Positions 23,888-44,640 are shown, counted from the stretch's first letter. The stretch: DNA of 64,000 nt from Paraspadella gotoi (GCA_051294375.1 CM119263.1:9087709-9151708), one strand, 5' to 3'. Numbers and translations: made by a program. Notes: a model not told the origin generated them from the letters alone.

Positions 23888-26641
23888 AGAGAGAGAGAAA
23901 GAGAGAGAGAGAGAGCAGAGAGAGAGAGAAGATAGAGAGAGAGGACAAAGGAGAGATAGAGATCGAGAGAGAGAAGAGAGACAGAAGAGAAGAACTCCTT
24001 CATATAAAACAAAAATGTTACAATGACAGCTTTCATGCTTTAATATTGTTTAGTCTAAACTAATTATTCAACCTTAGCCATTTTTTGTTATTTTTGTTTT
24101 TATTCTTCTATTGAACGATTTGAACAAGCGAAATCAGAATGGTCTCCTTGTTCAATTTTCTGCTCAAATCAAATTTCGCTCCCCACCGCAACAGTGTCCA
24201 TTCGTCTCTCAGTCTCTCTTAATAAGTCTCCGGATCTCTCTTCTCTTCCTCGTCTCTTCTCGTCGTCTGTCGTCGTCTGATTCTCTTCTCGATCTTCTCT
24301 TCTTGCTGTGGTCTCTCGTCTTCTCTCTCTCTCCTCTCCACGTCCCAGCCCTCCAAGGCGGCATTCCGCTCTCTCGGAGTGATCTCACTGAGGTCGCTCG
24401 GTTACCATCGGTCAAGCGACGAAATTATGCAAGATTAGTTACTTATTACTTATTACTTATTACTTATTACTTATTACTTTCTCGTCATTCTGGATGCATC
24501 ATTGATCACAACGGTTTGCGATCTCTCATCATTTTGTTTTTGTTGTTGTCACTCGACGTTCTCGTTGCTGTCATAAATTGTTTTCCGCCTCCCGTTAAAT
24601 CATTTTACCGCCAACAGGTAGTCATTTCCGAGACAAAAATATCTTTTTATAACTTGCGTTCCGTCTCGTCCTCTTCTTCATCTTTCTCCTCCTCTTCTTA
24701 TCATTGTCGTCCGTGGACCACTGGTCTCGTCCATCGATCACCGTCAAATTCTTATCATTAGTTGACATCATAATCTTCAACTTGACCGTCTTCAAAATAG
24801 GCCTCCAGCATCTTTAACATCGACACTCACTCAGTTGATTTTCTAGTACAGAATTCGCTATTTTCTTTCGCATTAGTCTTGCTCAATACTCATTTATTGT
24901 TTGAATGTCATATTGTTTAAAATCGTTTTATCTTTTTATCGTCTTAACTGTCAAATTGTCTCTTTTATTTCAGAAAAAAAAAATTCTTTCGCATTGGAAC
25001 TGTCGAGGTTTCTTTAGGTTTAAGGTCGAAGTTCGCTTCCTCGGCTTTTGTCATCTAATGGGAACTTTGTAATAGAGAATATAATTTTTATTTAAATATT
25101 ATAAAATATATATTCAAAGGAGAAACAAGGAAAGTCCAATGGTTCATGGAACTAAATCCTTTGGTTCATCGATCGCGATTGAGACAATTTCGAAACTCTA
25201 GTTAATTTGAAATTCTAAGGCATACGGTATCGAACGCGTGACCTGCATATATGGTAACTTGGTNNNNNNNNNNNNNNNNNNNNNNNNNNNNNNNNNNNNN
25301 NNNNNNNNNNNNNNNNNNNNNNNNNNNNNNNNNNNNNNNNNNNNNNNNNNNNNNNNNNNNNNNNNNNNNNNNNNNNNNNNNNNNNNNNNNNNNNNNNNNN
25401 NNNNNNNNNNNNNNNNNNNNNNNNNNNNNNNNNNNNNNNNNNNNNNNNNNNNNNNNNNNNNNNNNNNNNNNNNNNNNNNNNNNNNNNNNNNNNNNNNNNN
25501 NNNNNNNNNNNNNNNNNNNNNNNNNNNNNNNNNNNNNNNNNNNNNNNNNNNNNNNNNNNNNNNNNNNNNNNNNNNNNNNNNNNNNNNNNNNNNNNNNNNN
25601 NNNNNNNNNNNNNNNNNNNNNNNNNNNNNNNNCCAATTCGGACGAGACTTCAACCGCCACCTTCATCTCCGCCTTAAAGCATTCTCTCTACCGGAAGTTA
25701 GAAATACTCTTACAACTTCTGCGTGCGCGACAAGACTAAACGCAGAAGAAAAAAAACCTCGACGATGATCAAACAAGAAAAAGAACGCCCCCCCCCATCG
25801 GCCCCCCTACCTCCGAAATCAAACGAAAAAAAAGAAAGAAAGAAAGAAAACGCGAGCTAAATCAATTATTTGTCGTCGAGAGTGAAAGGTTCTTTTGTTT
25901 TCGAGGAATTTGGTGAAGTGAAAGGCAGGTGTGTCAGCGGCACTCGCGAGAGGGCGGTGGTGGGGGATTCGAGTGAGGGTTTCAAAGACGGAGGGGGGGA
26001 TTGGAAGGCTTGGATTATTAGAGGAAAAAAGGAGGCCTAATTATTTTTTTTAAAAATTATTAAAAAATAATATAAATTAACCTTGTTTCAGACAAAGATT
26101 TTTAATACGCGGATTTGGTTTTATGGAACTTGTTTTACTATATCATTTCTTTGTTTGCTAAGTCATTACATTGCGTAAGCCTTTAATTTTCATATGAACT
26201 TTAAAAAAAAATACACTCATTTTTTATTTTTCAGAAAATCCAAAAATTAACCGTCGTAGAATTTATAAAGCGACAGAGATAAAGGGGTATGAAGATTTCA
26301 TCCGAACTAAATGTAAAAATATTTTCCAGTTTTAAAGACAGAAGAAAAGAGACGTGAATCCAGCCTTGGCGCCGTTTCTTAAAAAAATCTCTTTCTTTTT
26401 TGAGTTTCGTTTTTCAGATTCTCCGGCGCCTTCCGAGTTTCTTCTCTCGATCTCCGCGTGACACTTCAAACATCCTCGCTTCCACATTTCTATTTAATCT
26501 CCATTATCATCTTTCGCATCGTCTGCGTCGTCGTCGTCTTGTCGTCTTCAAACGGTAATCTCGCATTGTTTTCTTTGTTAACATTTGGATCCCCCCTCCG
26601 CCTCCACTTCCTTAGTAAATTCCGTTCAGAATTGACCCGAG

Positions 26642-26714
<73 letters not shown>

Positions 26715-26742
26715 CGAGAGAGAGAGAGAGAGACACGAGAGA

Positions 26743-26777
<35 letters not shown>

Positions 26778-27348
26778 GTACTTCTTGTTTCTCTTATCGT
26801 AGAATCTTTCCAAAAAAAAGTCGCCATCTGCTCTTTTGTTTGAAGTTTTCGATCCGATTTTCTTTCGATCGGCCATTTTGTTTTTTTTTCACGTTTCTCG
26901 ATTTATTTTCGATCGTGCGATCGTACCGCCCCCCAGTGTGCGTATTTTCGCCAGTCGAAGAATCGAACAACAAAAGAAGATCAGTCGCGCTAGTTCCGCC
27001 ACAAAAAAAGAAGTCGGCGAGAAGTGACCGACAAAAGGGAAGGGAGGATTAATGGGAATTTAAGAAGGCTCAACGAAGAAGTAATGGAAAGTTGATTGTG
27101 GATTCAACTCTGTTCCTCAATACTGATGCGCCTTCGTCTTTGCCGGAGGAGAAAAAAGAAGGGAGGGGGAAAGAGGAAAGAAGGTGAGGAAAGGGATAAC
27201 CTACCAGTTGACTGGCAGCTGTCTGTTGTTTGGTCAAGATGACTAGCCGAAGTTGTTCAGATGTGAAAGTTTATTCGCCACGAAATCATTTTAAAACTTA
27301 AAATATAAAAAAAATGATCATCATCATTCTCTGGGTGTCCCCTTTAGA
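21273..27348. other. No recognised gene; microsatellites, trinucleotide tracts and gaps
   Basis: Contains (TCG)n near 21978-22004, a GC-rich block at 22440-22640 with open frames but no family match, a GAC-rich tract 22970-23056, (GA)n at 23629-23706, 23858-23985 and 26644-26774, a TTATTAC array at 24439-24478, a 50-N gap at 22655-22704 and a 369-N gap at 25264-25632. A 79-codon plus-strand frame at 23057-23296 has unbiased composition but no recognised domain. Confidence 0.55.
24439..24478 (+). repeat. 7-bp tandem repeat (TTATTAC)n
   Basis: About five and a half head-to-tail copies of a 7-bp unit in a pyrimidine-rich stretch. Confidence 0.9.
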
Positions 27349-33147
<5,799 letters not shown>

Positions 33148-33208
33148 GTGAAGTATAAAATTTACGACACTGGTTGTTTTATACAATTTTTTTGGAAACA
33201 TGGGGTGC

Positions 33209-33480
33209 ACTATAAGAGCTTAGTATGGTGGATGACGGAAAATATCACAGGGCCTCGCTATCGAGCCAGAACGACTACACTATAAGAGCTTATTAGGGTG
33301 TGTGATGGAAAATATCACAGGCCCTCGCTATCGAGCCAGAAAGATTACACTATAAGAGCTTTAGTAGGGTGGATAATGGAAAATATTACAGGGCCTCGCT
33401 ATCGAGCCAGAACGATTACACTATAAGAGCTTAGTTGGGTGGATGACGGAAAATATCACAGGGCCTCCGTATCGAGCCAG
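33209..33480 (+). repeat. 70-bp minisatellite, copy in the first beta-subunit copy
   Basis: Same four units as at 41431-41703, with small indels. The array ends 42 bases before the 25-N gap at 33523. Confidence 0.88.
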
Positions 33481-33715
33481 TTTGTTAGGCAGCTGGTGAG
33501 ATCTTGAATCTCAAATCAACGCNNNNNNNNNNNNNNNNNNNNNNNNNCTCTCTCGCCGTTTATTTAAATCGGGAATGAATCGATAATTCGTCGAGCGATT
33601 TAAGTATTTGCGCTCTTTGAACTGCGGTTTTCCTGTCCCTCACGATTCCAAAATTTAATNNNNNNNNNNNNNNNNNNNNCTAATTAATTTCTTTTCCCAT
33701 CCCAGACCCGATGTC

Positions 33716-33926
33716 ATGACGAAATCTAAAGAAGCGGCGCCGCCTGCCAAGCAGAGTTTCGGCGATTTTCTCTACAACCGACGAACGGGAGAAGTCCTGA
33801 GTCGGACGCCGGCCTCATGGGGCAAAATCGGCCTCTTCTACTTCCTTTACTACTCTGGCCTCGCCGCCTTCTTCGCCGCTCTCCTCGCCATCTTCCTCTA
33901 CGGGTTCACGGACGAATTTGCGCCGG
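33716..33926 (+). CDS. ATP1B: Na+/K+-ATPase subunit beta, coding exon 1 (best copy)
   Basis: First coding exon of the sodium pump beta subunit, a type II membrane glycoprotein that escorts the alpha subunit to the plasma membrane and tunes K+ affinity. It encodes residues 1-70: a short cytosolic tail with FLYNRRTGEVLSRT, then SWGKIGLFY and one membrane segment (about 39-63) containing the FYxxxYxxLA pattern typical of the family. The start is the ATG at 33716; an ATG five bases upstream runs into a stop almost at once. A splice acceptor (CCCATCCCAG) lies just before ACCCGATG, so a 5' UTR exon must exist upstream. The exon ends at GCCGG|GTGAGC in phase 1. With exons 2-5 the coding length is 933 nt, giving 310 residues, normal for the family. 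Insect homologues are called nervana. Confidence 0.95.
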
Positions 33927-34069
33927 GTGAGCGGTGATTCGGTTAAGCATCGTGATTAGGTCGGTCGCTGAGTGAGCGGTGATTCGTTTGGGCGTCCTTT
34001 CATTGATAGAAAAAGTGAGTCCCGGGTTCTACCCCTGGGTATCCCCGCTCCTTCGTTAGACCTGGCATG

Positions 34070-34160
34070 ATATGTATGTTTCAACGTGCCAGTGATAGCA
34101 AAATTTTCTGGCACTGATGGTACGAAGCCCCGCTACCAATGCAATTGGTAAGATAGTACC
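34070..34160 (+). other. Cluster of inverted repeats in beta-subunit intron 1
   Basis: Contains TACCAATGCAATTGGTA (34134-34150), a perfect inverted repeat with a 3-base centre. TGCCAG and CTGGCA flank an A/T-rich loop just upstream. It is preserved in the other copies (about 31430-31520, 49195-49275, and inverted near 36920-37010). It could be a small foldback element or an intronic RNA structure. No function is claimed. Confidence 0.4.
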
Positions 34161-34540
34161 ACGCGTCCCGCGCTCTGGTCGTCCCAGGCGAACTTACTAA
34201 TCTATAGTAGTTTATTTCATATCAAGAATTTGATACAGTATCACACATCAGCACAATTAAATTAAGTCTAACCCTACCCAAACAGAAAAGTAAATCGAAA
34301 ACAAACGTTAACAATAATGAGAGTATTTAAAAGTTATCGTACAAATAAATTAGCACATTATTTTCCCTTAACAATAATTTCTTTATAAATCGTTCATGAC
34401 CGCTTTGCAAAATCGTATAATATACTATCAAATGTCCCTCATTTTGGGCCAAGAAAGACTGCAAATTTAATTTGGTATCATTATGATTAGTTATTAAATT
34501 ACAAAACTAAACCCAATTACTTATCATTGAAATTCTCCAG

Positions 34541-34729
34541 TGCTGACGGGCAAACATTCTGTTCTTCCTGCCAATCCCTTCATGGGTTTTCAACCGATGC
34601 CCGATTCGGAGTTGACGCTCGTCCAATTCGAGATGGGCGACGAGAACTCGCAGACGCCCTTCATCAACGGCATGGAGGATTACTTGAAGACAGGGCAGGC
34701 GCCCGACCGGCCCGCCACCTCTTTAAAAA
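34541..34729 (+). CDS. ATP1B: Na+/K+-ATPase subunit beta, coding exon 2 (best copy)
   Basis: Extracellular stretch just after the membrane segment, residues 71-133. It carries NPFMGFQPMPD and TLVQFEMGD, matching the family's GxxPxP-like membrane-proximal region. The acceptor is AAATTCTCCAG|TGCTGACG and the donor TTAAAAA|GTAAGG. It enters and leaves in phase 1, consistent with exons 1 and 3. Intron 1 (33927-34540) and intron 2 (34730-35322) are each about 600 bp. Confidence 0.94.
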
Positions 34730-35322
34730 GTAAGGCTTGGTGTACAATAGTTTCAGAAGATCAATCTCACTAATTAATATATTTATAAAATTTATTTATA
34801 TAACTTATTAATTATATATATTATTAATTATATAACCCGCATATTTTGAGAAAGAGCGAATTATAAAAATTAAATACGGGCGTGTGGATACAACAAATTT
34901 CAGACTGAGAAATGATTTTATTCTCTAACGGATAAATAACAATAACAATGGAAAATGCTAAGTCTAAGAGAGACAATGGGTAAACGATTGATGGACAAAA
35001 CAAGGACAAGTTACAGAGTCGCGAAATCAGTCAATTCTTATGTTGAGGGAAGAGAGAGAGATAAAAGGTTACGTGTTGTTGTTGTTGTTGTTGTGCTTCC
35101 ACAGGCGTTTAAATAATGACACAAGAAATGAATAATTACATTGCTTTTTTTCAATACAAAGCCTTAAAACCGATTGTTAGATAACGCAATATTCAGTTTT
35201 CATATATAAACTGCAAGTCAATTGACTAATGGCTGTATAGTGTATATGTAGAATATGTAGCATAAGGAAAAACTAAGGATATTAGGTATATTAAACTTGT
35301 AGCAAGCTATCTTTCTAACTAG

Positions 35323-35465
35323 GCGTGAACTACTTGGAACCTGATGAAGCCGATTACCGTTCCGAAGCGGACTGTGAAGCAACGGACCCAGCTGACGTCA
35401 CGAGAGAGACGAAACCCTGCGCCTTCAACGTCTCCAAGCTCCCAGGCTTTTTGGACGCATGTCCG
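35323..35465 (+). CDS. ATP1B: Na+/K+-ATPase subunit beta, coding exon 3 (best copy)
   Basis: Ectodomain exon encoding about residues 134-181. It contains three of the six conserved cysteines (151, 166, 180) and one N-glycosylation site (N169-V-S). The acceptor is TTTCTAACTAG|GCGTGAAC and the donor CATGTCCG|GTGAGG, phase 0. In this copy the (GA)n tract of intron 3 is followed at once by an inverted copy of the same exon, so the gene cannot continue directly downstream here. The collinear exon 4 is found at 33030-33147 and 41254-41371. Confidence 0.94.
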
Positions 35466-35527
35466 GTGAGGGAGAGAGAGAGAGACTCTCTCCTCTTTCT
35501 CTCTCTCTCTCTCCCTCTTTCTTCTCT

Positions 35528-35604
<77 letters not shown>

Positions 35605-35611
<7 letters not shown>

Positions 35612-37503
35612 GCGGACATGCGTCCAAAAAGCCTGGGAGCTTGGAGACGTTGAAGGGCCAGGGTTTCGTCTCTCTCGTGACGTCAGCTGGGTCCGTTGCT
35701 TCACAGTCCGCTTCGGAACGGTAATCGCTTCATCAGGTTCCAAGTAGTTCACGCCTAGTTAGAAAGATAGCTTGCTACAAGTTTAATATACCTAATATCC
35801 TTAGTTTTTCCTTATGCTACATATTCTACATATACACTATACAGCCATTAGTCAATTGACTTGCAGTTTATATATGAAACTGAATATTGCGTTATCTAAC
35901 AATCGGTTTTAAGCTTTGTATTGAAAAATGCAATGTAATTATTCAATTTCTTGTGTCATTATTAAACGCCTGTGGAAGCACAACAACAACAACAACAACA
36001 CGTAACCTTTTATCTCTCTCTCTCCCTCAACATAAGAATTGACTGATTTCGCGACTCTGTAACTTGTCCTTGTTTTGTCCATCAATCGTTTACCCATTGT
36101 CTCTCTTAGACTTAGCATTTTCCATTGTTATTGTTATTTTATCCGTTAGAGAATAAATCAATTCTCAGTCTGAATTTGTTGTATCCACACGCCCCGTAAT
36201 TTAATTTTTATAATTCGCTCTTTCTCAAATATGCGGGTTATATAATTAATAATATATATAATTAATAAGTTATATAAATAAATTTTAATAAATATATTAA
36301 TTAGTGAGATTGATCTTCTGAAACTATTGTACACCAAGCCTTACTTTTAAAGAGGTGGCGGGCCGGTCCGGGCGCCTGCCCTGTCTTCAAGTAATCCTCA
36401 TGCCAGTTGATGAAGGGCGTCTGCGAGTTCTCGTCGCCCATCTCGAATTGGACGAGCGTCACATCCGAATCGGGCATGGTTGAAAACCCATGAAGGGATT
36501 GGCAGGAAGAACAGAATGTTTGCCCGTCAGCACTGGAGAATTTCAATGATAAGTAATTGGTTTATTGTTTTGTAATTTAATAACTAATCATAATGATACC
36601 AAATTAAATTTGCAGTCTTTCTTGGCCCAAAATGAGGGACATTTGATAGTAATATTATACGATTTTGCAAAGGCGGTCATGAAACGATTTATAAAGAAAT
36701 TATTGTTAAGGGGAAAATAATGTGCTAATTTATTTGTACGATAACTTTTAAATACTCCATTATTGTTAACGTTTGTTTTCGATTTACTTTCTGTTTGGGT
36801 AGGTAGACTAATTTAATTGTGCTGATGTGTGATACTGTATCAAATTCTTGATATGAATAAACTACTATAGATTAGTAAGTTCGCCTGGGACGACCAGAGC
36901 GCGGACGCGTGGTACTATCTTACCAATTGCATTGGTAGCGGGGCTTCGTACCATCAGTGCCAGAAAATTTTGCTATCACTGGCACGTTGAAACATACATA
37001 TCATGCCAGGTCTAACGAAGGAGCGGGGATACCCAGGGGTAGAACCGGGACTCACTTTTTCTATCAATGAAAGGACGCCCAAACGATCACCGCTCACTCA
37101 GCGACCGACCTAATCACGATGCTTAACCGAATCACCGCTCAGCCCGGCGCAATTCGTCCGTGAACCCGTAGAGGAAGATGGCGAGGAAGAGCGGCGAAGA
37201 AGGCGGCGAGGCCAGAGTAGTAAAGGAAGTAGAAGAGGCGATTTTGCCCCATGAGGCGGGCGTCCGACTCAGACTTCTCCCGTTCGTCGGTTGTAGAGAA
37301 AATCGCCGAAACTCTGCTTGGCAGGCGGCGCCCGTTTCTTTATATTTCGTCATGAACATCGGGTCTGGGATGGGAAAAGAAATTATTAGAATAAAATTAA
37401 TTGATATAATTAAAATGGGGTAAAACAAGTTTTAGTTTGTAATGAAATTATCAATTTAATGACAAGTTTGGGGGAGAGAGAGAGAGAGAGAGAGAGAAGA
37501 GAG

Positions 37504-37562
<59 letters not shown>

Positions 37563-37836
37563 TGCGATGCCACGCAGGGCGAGGGATTTAAATTGGTTTC
37601 TAATGCAGTTAAAACTTGAAACTTGAAGACCAAAGTGTTTGATTTCATTGCTTTAACTAAAATTCGAACGAACAAAATTTTCAGAGCTTGGCGATCCTAA
37701 AAACTTTTTTTTTTCATTGTTTAGCGAAACGAATTAAATTTGGAATCGTGAGGACAGGAAAACCGCAGTTCAAAGAGCGCAAATACTTAAATCGCTCGAC
37801 GAATTATCGATTCATTCCCGATTTAAATAAACGGCG

Positions 37837-37898
<62 letters not shown>

Positions 37899-38463
37899 TG
37901 TGTGTGATTTAGCAACAAACAGTTAGGACTAAACAGTTTTCAAACTTCTCAGTGCCGATGCATCAAAATTCGTCGTCAGAACAGGTTTTTTTTTATTGTT
38001 TGCTGTCCGGGATTCTGTCGACGAAGACGACGACGACGATGATAATGATGATGATGACAAAAGGAATTCAGTGGCTCAAATTCTTCTTTTCTCTTTTCTC
38101 GATATTTCTTTTGTTTTCAATTAAATTTCAATCCATAGTTTGTCTTTGTTCTCTTTTGAAAGTTTTTTTTTTTCACTTTGTCATCTCCTTTTTTGCGCCT
38201 TTTAATAAATAAGAATATAAAATTGAAGATTTAAAAGATTGTCCAAAATCCGTTTGTTATTTAGTAGTTAGTAATATTCGAAAATAGAGATTTCAGACAC
38301 GCCAAGTTTTGGGAATTGGAACCAAAGGTCTTCGTTTTTCTTCTTCAACTCGAATACTCGTTAAATTATCAGTTGAGATTATCTTTTAAAAAAAGTCGCC
38401 ATTTCATAAAACGCCGTGGCAAGAAACTTGGCCACTGGCTTCGCAGAGGAGAGAAGAGAAGAG

Positions 38464-38495
<32 letters not shown>

Positions 38496-41134
38496 TAGAG
38501 AGAGAGAAGAGAGTTAAAATAAAGCGCTTTCACGTCTTCGCCTAAGGCAAGGGTCGAGAGCTGTCTGGTGCCGCAGCTTCTACCCCGACACCTTGTCCCA
38601 GTTCCACGTGCGAATACGTTATTCGTGTAGGCGCATGCGAGTTTTGCAAAATATTCAATTTCGATGTCCAGTTCCAGTCGTATCAAATCTCCGCAGCTAA
38701 ATTAATTTTTCCCAGTCTCGTCAGTCAATTCATGTTCTTAGAATTTCTCCGGTTCATTTCCTTCTCTGGGCTTCCGAGTTACTCGGCGGAGCGAGTAATA
38801 AGTTTCTTTTCGGTCGTCGTTCTGTTGGTCTGTCTTTTTGTTTATCAGTATATCTACTAATATTTTAAATGCTTATAATTTAGATATACCATATTGCTTT
38901 TTATTAATACTTAGTAGTGAGATAATACATATTACGGCAATATATGTTTCCATACTTATAAAGTCATGTGGTTATCGAAAGTACGTTTATAAAAAATAGG
39001 TACTGCGGCGCAACACTTTGAACTGGCCCGTCCTTGATTTTAGAATTTCGCGCAAAAGGCAAAGGTTTTGATTATACAATATACAAATCCTTTATTGAGA
39101 TATAAAATATTAAATAAAGATTTTTATAAATTATAAAATACTGGAATTTATATTTTTTAAAATTCTTATCATTATATGGATACGGGTATTTGAATCAACG
39201 ATACTATTTCTTTCAAAGTCATCAAATCCAAGATTTCAAAAGCATTTATTTTATTTTATTTCGTCTTTAATTTCGATTATCAATTTGATTTTTTCTATTT
39301 AAAAAAATGTATTTCTTCTTTGCTTTTCTTTGAAAGATTTTAAGATCTTCGACAAGCTTGTCTGATTTTCTCGTTCTACGAGAGAAGCGGGCTCAAGATG
39401 AGAAGAGGCTCGCTTTAAAATATTTTTTAGTTTTTTTAGCTTTCAAGTGATTTTAAGAATTTTTTCGTAAAAAGTTGAGAAAATCCAATTCTCAATGTTT
39501 TCTCCCGTTTTTTTAAATCGTTCGTTTATTTCCTTTTTTTTTTGGAATCGTAGAGCAAAACAAAATCTGGAAAATATTTACGAGAGTAAAAAATGAGAAT
39601 CTTATGATATATTCACTTTTTCTTTCAATCAATCTTATTTCTTTAGGTTAAAACCTAATAGTACTATCTAGGAAAAAGTATATACAACATTTTTGAAAAG
39701 TTTTATTTATTTCCAATAAAAATATAACAAAATATGGGTAAACATTTCAATATTTTGGTATGTCCCTTCTTGCATCGACCTACTCCCTACATTTGCCTTT
39801 AGCATTGCCAAATTAAAAAAAGCATTAAATCGATTCAAAATTAAAAAAAAAAACTAAATATCAAATATGGTGGAAAAACTAAATTGACTTTTTTTCCGCC
39901 ATTTTTTTATTTGAAGTCGCGATATTTTTTTGTCTGTAACTTCTAACGATTTGACCTATGAAAAAAGGAAGGAAGCTACTGAAAAGTAATTCAATATAGG
40001 TCTATAAATTAAAATTTTTTAAATCAAACAAGTTCTCGAGTAGTATATCCTTTACTAAAAAATGTGACATAATTTTCCTAGATGGTAATAATTATCTGTT
40101 AGAAGAACTTTCCTGGATTTTTAAAAAAATATATTTTTAACGAATTCAATAAATTCAAAAATTAATAAAAAAAATTTGTAATTTCCACACGAAGAATTCT
40201 TTCTCGTTCTTAACGTCCGTCTTTCTCGCCGGCGTGGCTCCGAAGAGCTAGTTATCTCTATCGTAATTGTCAAGAAATAAAGGAGAGGAATCGTAAAATG
40301 TTAAGCGAGGCCTTAATTTTCCGTTGAAGTTTACAACGTTAAATAAGAGAGAATTGATAAATAAAAGCGGAAAATCAAACAAAAGAAACTCCCGTCATTT
40401 AAATCACGTAGCGGCGGTTTTTACTCTCGGTGCAGGAGGGTGATTTGGAACTGAATTAATGTTGAACTGACGTGATTAATACAACATATCAACAATTCTC
40501 GAGCAAAAAAACTTAAGCGTAAACATAAAGAATAATTTAACTATCTTCTTTTCTCGATGACGATATTCTGACTGTCAGATAATAAACATAACTCCTCGTG
40601 AATTATGTAGAACATTGCTCCTGACTAAGTTTTGTAATATAAATTTAAACTTAATTTTAATTTAATTTCTTTACAACTTTAATGTAAGTAGCCTACAATG
40701 GTAGATCTTTGAAACAAGTGTTAGTATTCTTCAAGAACATATTATTGATAGTTGTAGGCAAAAGTTTCTCGTACGAGTCATTTGTTTTCAAGTCCTATTT
40801 TTGAACTGACATCACTTACAAAAATGATTACGATAATTTTTGGCCATAAACTCTAGTTAGAGGAGAGAAAGGGAAACACATAATTTTCCTTTGTTCGCAT
40901 TTATTATAACTAAGTTATGTGTTGAACTTTATAATTATAAATTTTTTTTTAAATAATTTAAGATATTAATTTTAGGCTGCAGAAAACTAGTACAAATCAA
41001 AATTATACATATTGATTCAATAAATTAGCAAACTTTGCCGTGACTTTGGATAAATAGAAACCGCGCGTCCATTATGAAACAGGACAAGGCCTCCATTCCC
41101 TTAAAAGATAATATAAAGCATAGAAGAAACAATA
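35605..41134 (-). repeat. Right arm of the inverted repeat, ending at a 25-N gap
   Basis: Inverted copy of 27349-32815. It begins in the shared (CT)n tract after the best copy's exon 3 and stops exactly at the 25-N gap 41135-41159, after which the sequence resumes in forward orientation inside intron 3. The unpaired AT-rich part (38.7-41.1 kb) has no recognisable gene. Confidence 0.87.
35612..37353 (-). pseudogene. Na+/K+-ATPase beta, inverted partial copy, exons 3-2-1
   Basis: Reverse-complement copy with exon 1 at 37353-37144, exon 2 at 36532-36345 and exon 3 at 35754-35612. Indels shift the frame in exons 1 and 2: AAATATAAAG replaces AAATCTAAAG and the donor reads GCTGAG instead of GTGAG. 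It sits head to head with the best copy, sharing one (GA)n/(CT)n tract as the centre of symmetry. Exons 4 and 5 are absent because the inversion turns back at intron 3. Most likely an assembly or read artefact. Confidence 0.88.
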
Positions 41135-41253
41135 NNNNNNNNNNNNNNNNNNNNNNNNNAGAGAGAGAGATGCTGTTAATTACATTATCTCTTATTATTG
41201 GGTTGGGTTGTTACACTCATTTTCTTTCCTTCTCCTCCCATCTCGTCCATCAG

Positions 41254-41371
41254 CGCCAAGACTTTGGGTTCAAAAGCGGCAAACCCTGTCTCGCCATCAA
41301 ATTGAATCGCATCTACGAATTCTTGCCGGAAATCAAAGATGGCGGCAAAGAAGTCATCGTCAAGTGCCAGG
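41254..41371 (+). CDS. ATP1B: Na+/K+-ATPase subunit beta, coding exon 4
   Basis: Encodes about residues 182-220 with DFGFKSGKPCLAIKLNRIY, the family's most conserved block ((F/Y)GYxxGxPCxxxKLNxI), then VIVKC. It carries cysteines 193 and 219. The acceptor is CGTCCATCAG|CGCCAAG and the donor TGCCAGG|GTGAAG, phase 1. The sequence is identical to 33030-33147. It lies right after a 25-N gap and a (GA)n tract, the same intron 3 repeat seen after exon 3. Confidence 0.95.
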
Positions 41372-41430
41372 GTGAAGTATAAAATTTACGACACTGGTTG
41401 TTTTATACAATTTTTTGGAAACATGGGGTG

Positions 41431-41703
41431 CACTATAAGAGCTTAGTATGGTGGATGACGGAAAATATCACAGGGCCTCGCTATCGAGCCAGAACGACTA
41501 CACTATAAGAGCTTATTAGGGTGGATGATGGAAAATATCACAGGCCCTCGCTATCGAGCCAGAACGATTACACTATAAGAGCTTAGTAGGGTGGATAATG
41601 GAAAATATTACAGGGCCTCGCTATCGAGCCAGAACGATTACACTATAAGAGCTTAGTTGGGTGGATGACGGAAAATATCACAGGGCCTCGCTATCGAGCC
41701 AGT
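41431..41703 (+). repeat. 70-bp minisatellite, four units, in beta-subunit intron 4
   Basis: Four head-to-tail units start at 41431, 41501, 41571 and 41641. Each begins CACTATAAGAGCTTA and contains CTCGCTATCGAGCCAG, with a few substitutions per unit. The first three units are exactly 70 bp and the fourth breaks off after CGAGCCAG. Copies of the array lie at about 33209-33480 and 50926-51187, again with four units. Confidence 0.92.
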
Positions 41704-41788
41704 TGTTAGGCAGCTGGTGAGATCTTGAATCTCAAATCAACGCTCTCATCATATCTTCGCTCTCTCTTCCTTCACTCTTCATCCTCAG

Positions 41789-42060
41789 GCGAACACATCG
41801 CCGACAAAGACAACGTCGGCACTGATATCGAGTACTGGCCAAAGAGCGCCGACGGCAGCGGCGGCGCCATCAAACGTCACTTCTTTCCTTACTTGGGTCA
41901 GCGCGGCTACATGACGCCCCTTGTCTTCGTCAAGTTCAACTCGCTGCAGACCAACGTGCTGCTGCAGATAGTTTGCGAACCCGTCAACCTCGAGAACGAG
42001 AGCATCCCAGACTACGATAAGGGCAAGGCCCACTTTGAGATTTTCGTCGTCAAAAATTAA
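41789..42060 (+). CDS. ATP1B: Na+/K+-ATPase subunit beta, terminal coding exon 5
   Basis: Encodes residues 221-310 and the TAA stop. Recognisable parts are DKDNVGTDIEYWP, FFPYLGQRGYMTPLVFVKF and the sixth cysteine (283, LLQIVC), with N290-E-S as a second glycosylation site and a KAHFEIFVVKN end. This is the immunoglobulin-like C-terminal region that contacts the alpha subunit. The acceptor is TTCATCCTCAG|GCGAACAC. Intron 4 (41372-41788) contains a 70-bp minisatellite. AATAAA follows 35 bp after the stop. Confidence 0.95.
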
Positions 42061-42095
42061 AATTCCATTACATTTTTTTTTTCGGCAACTTTTTA

Positions 42096-42101
42096 AATAA
42101 A
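42096..42101 (+). terminator. Poly(A) signal of the Na+/K+-ATPase beta gene
   Basis: AATAAA begins 36 bases after the last base of the TAA stop, followed by a T-rich stretch (a run of T from about 42117). This is the usual arrangement for cleavage and polyadenylation. The same element is kept in the second copy at 51575-51580. Confidence 0.75.

Positions 42102-44640
<2,539 letters not shown>

Noticed and set aside
34020-34060. tRNA or tRNA-derived SINE suggested by GGGTTCTACCCC
   Set aside because: The motif departs from the B-box consensus (GGTTCGANTCC), and no A box or cloverleaf can be drawn around it.
35323-35752. Two facing beta-subunit genes as a true gene pair
   Set aside because: The inverted copy carries random indels, shares the same intron repeats and makes exon 5 unreachable; misassembly explains it better.
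41431-41703. CRISPR-like array
   Set aside because: The 70-bp units are contiguous, with no unique spacers, and sit in an intron of a eukaryotic gene.
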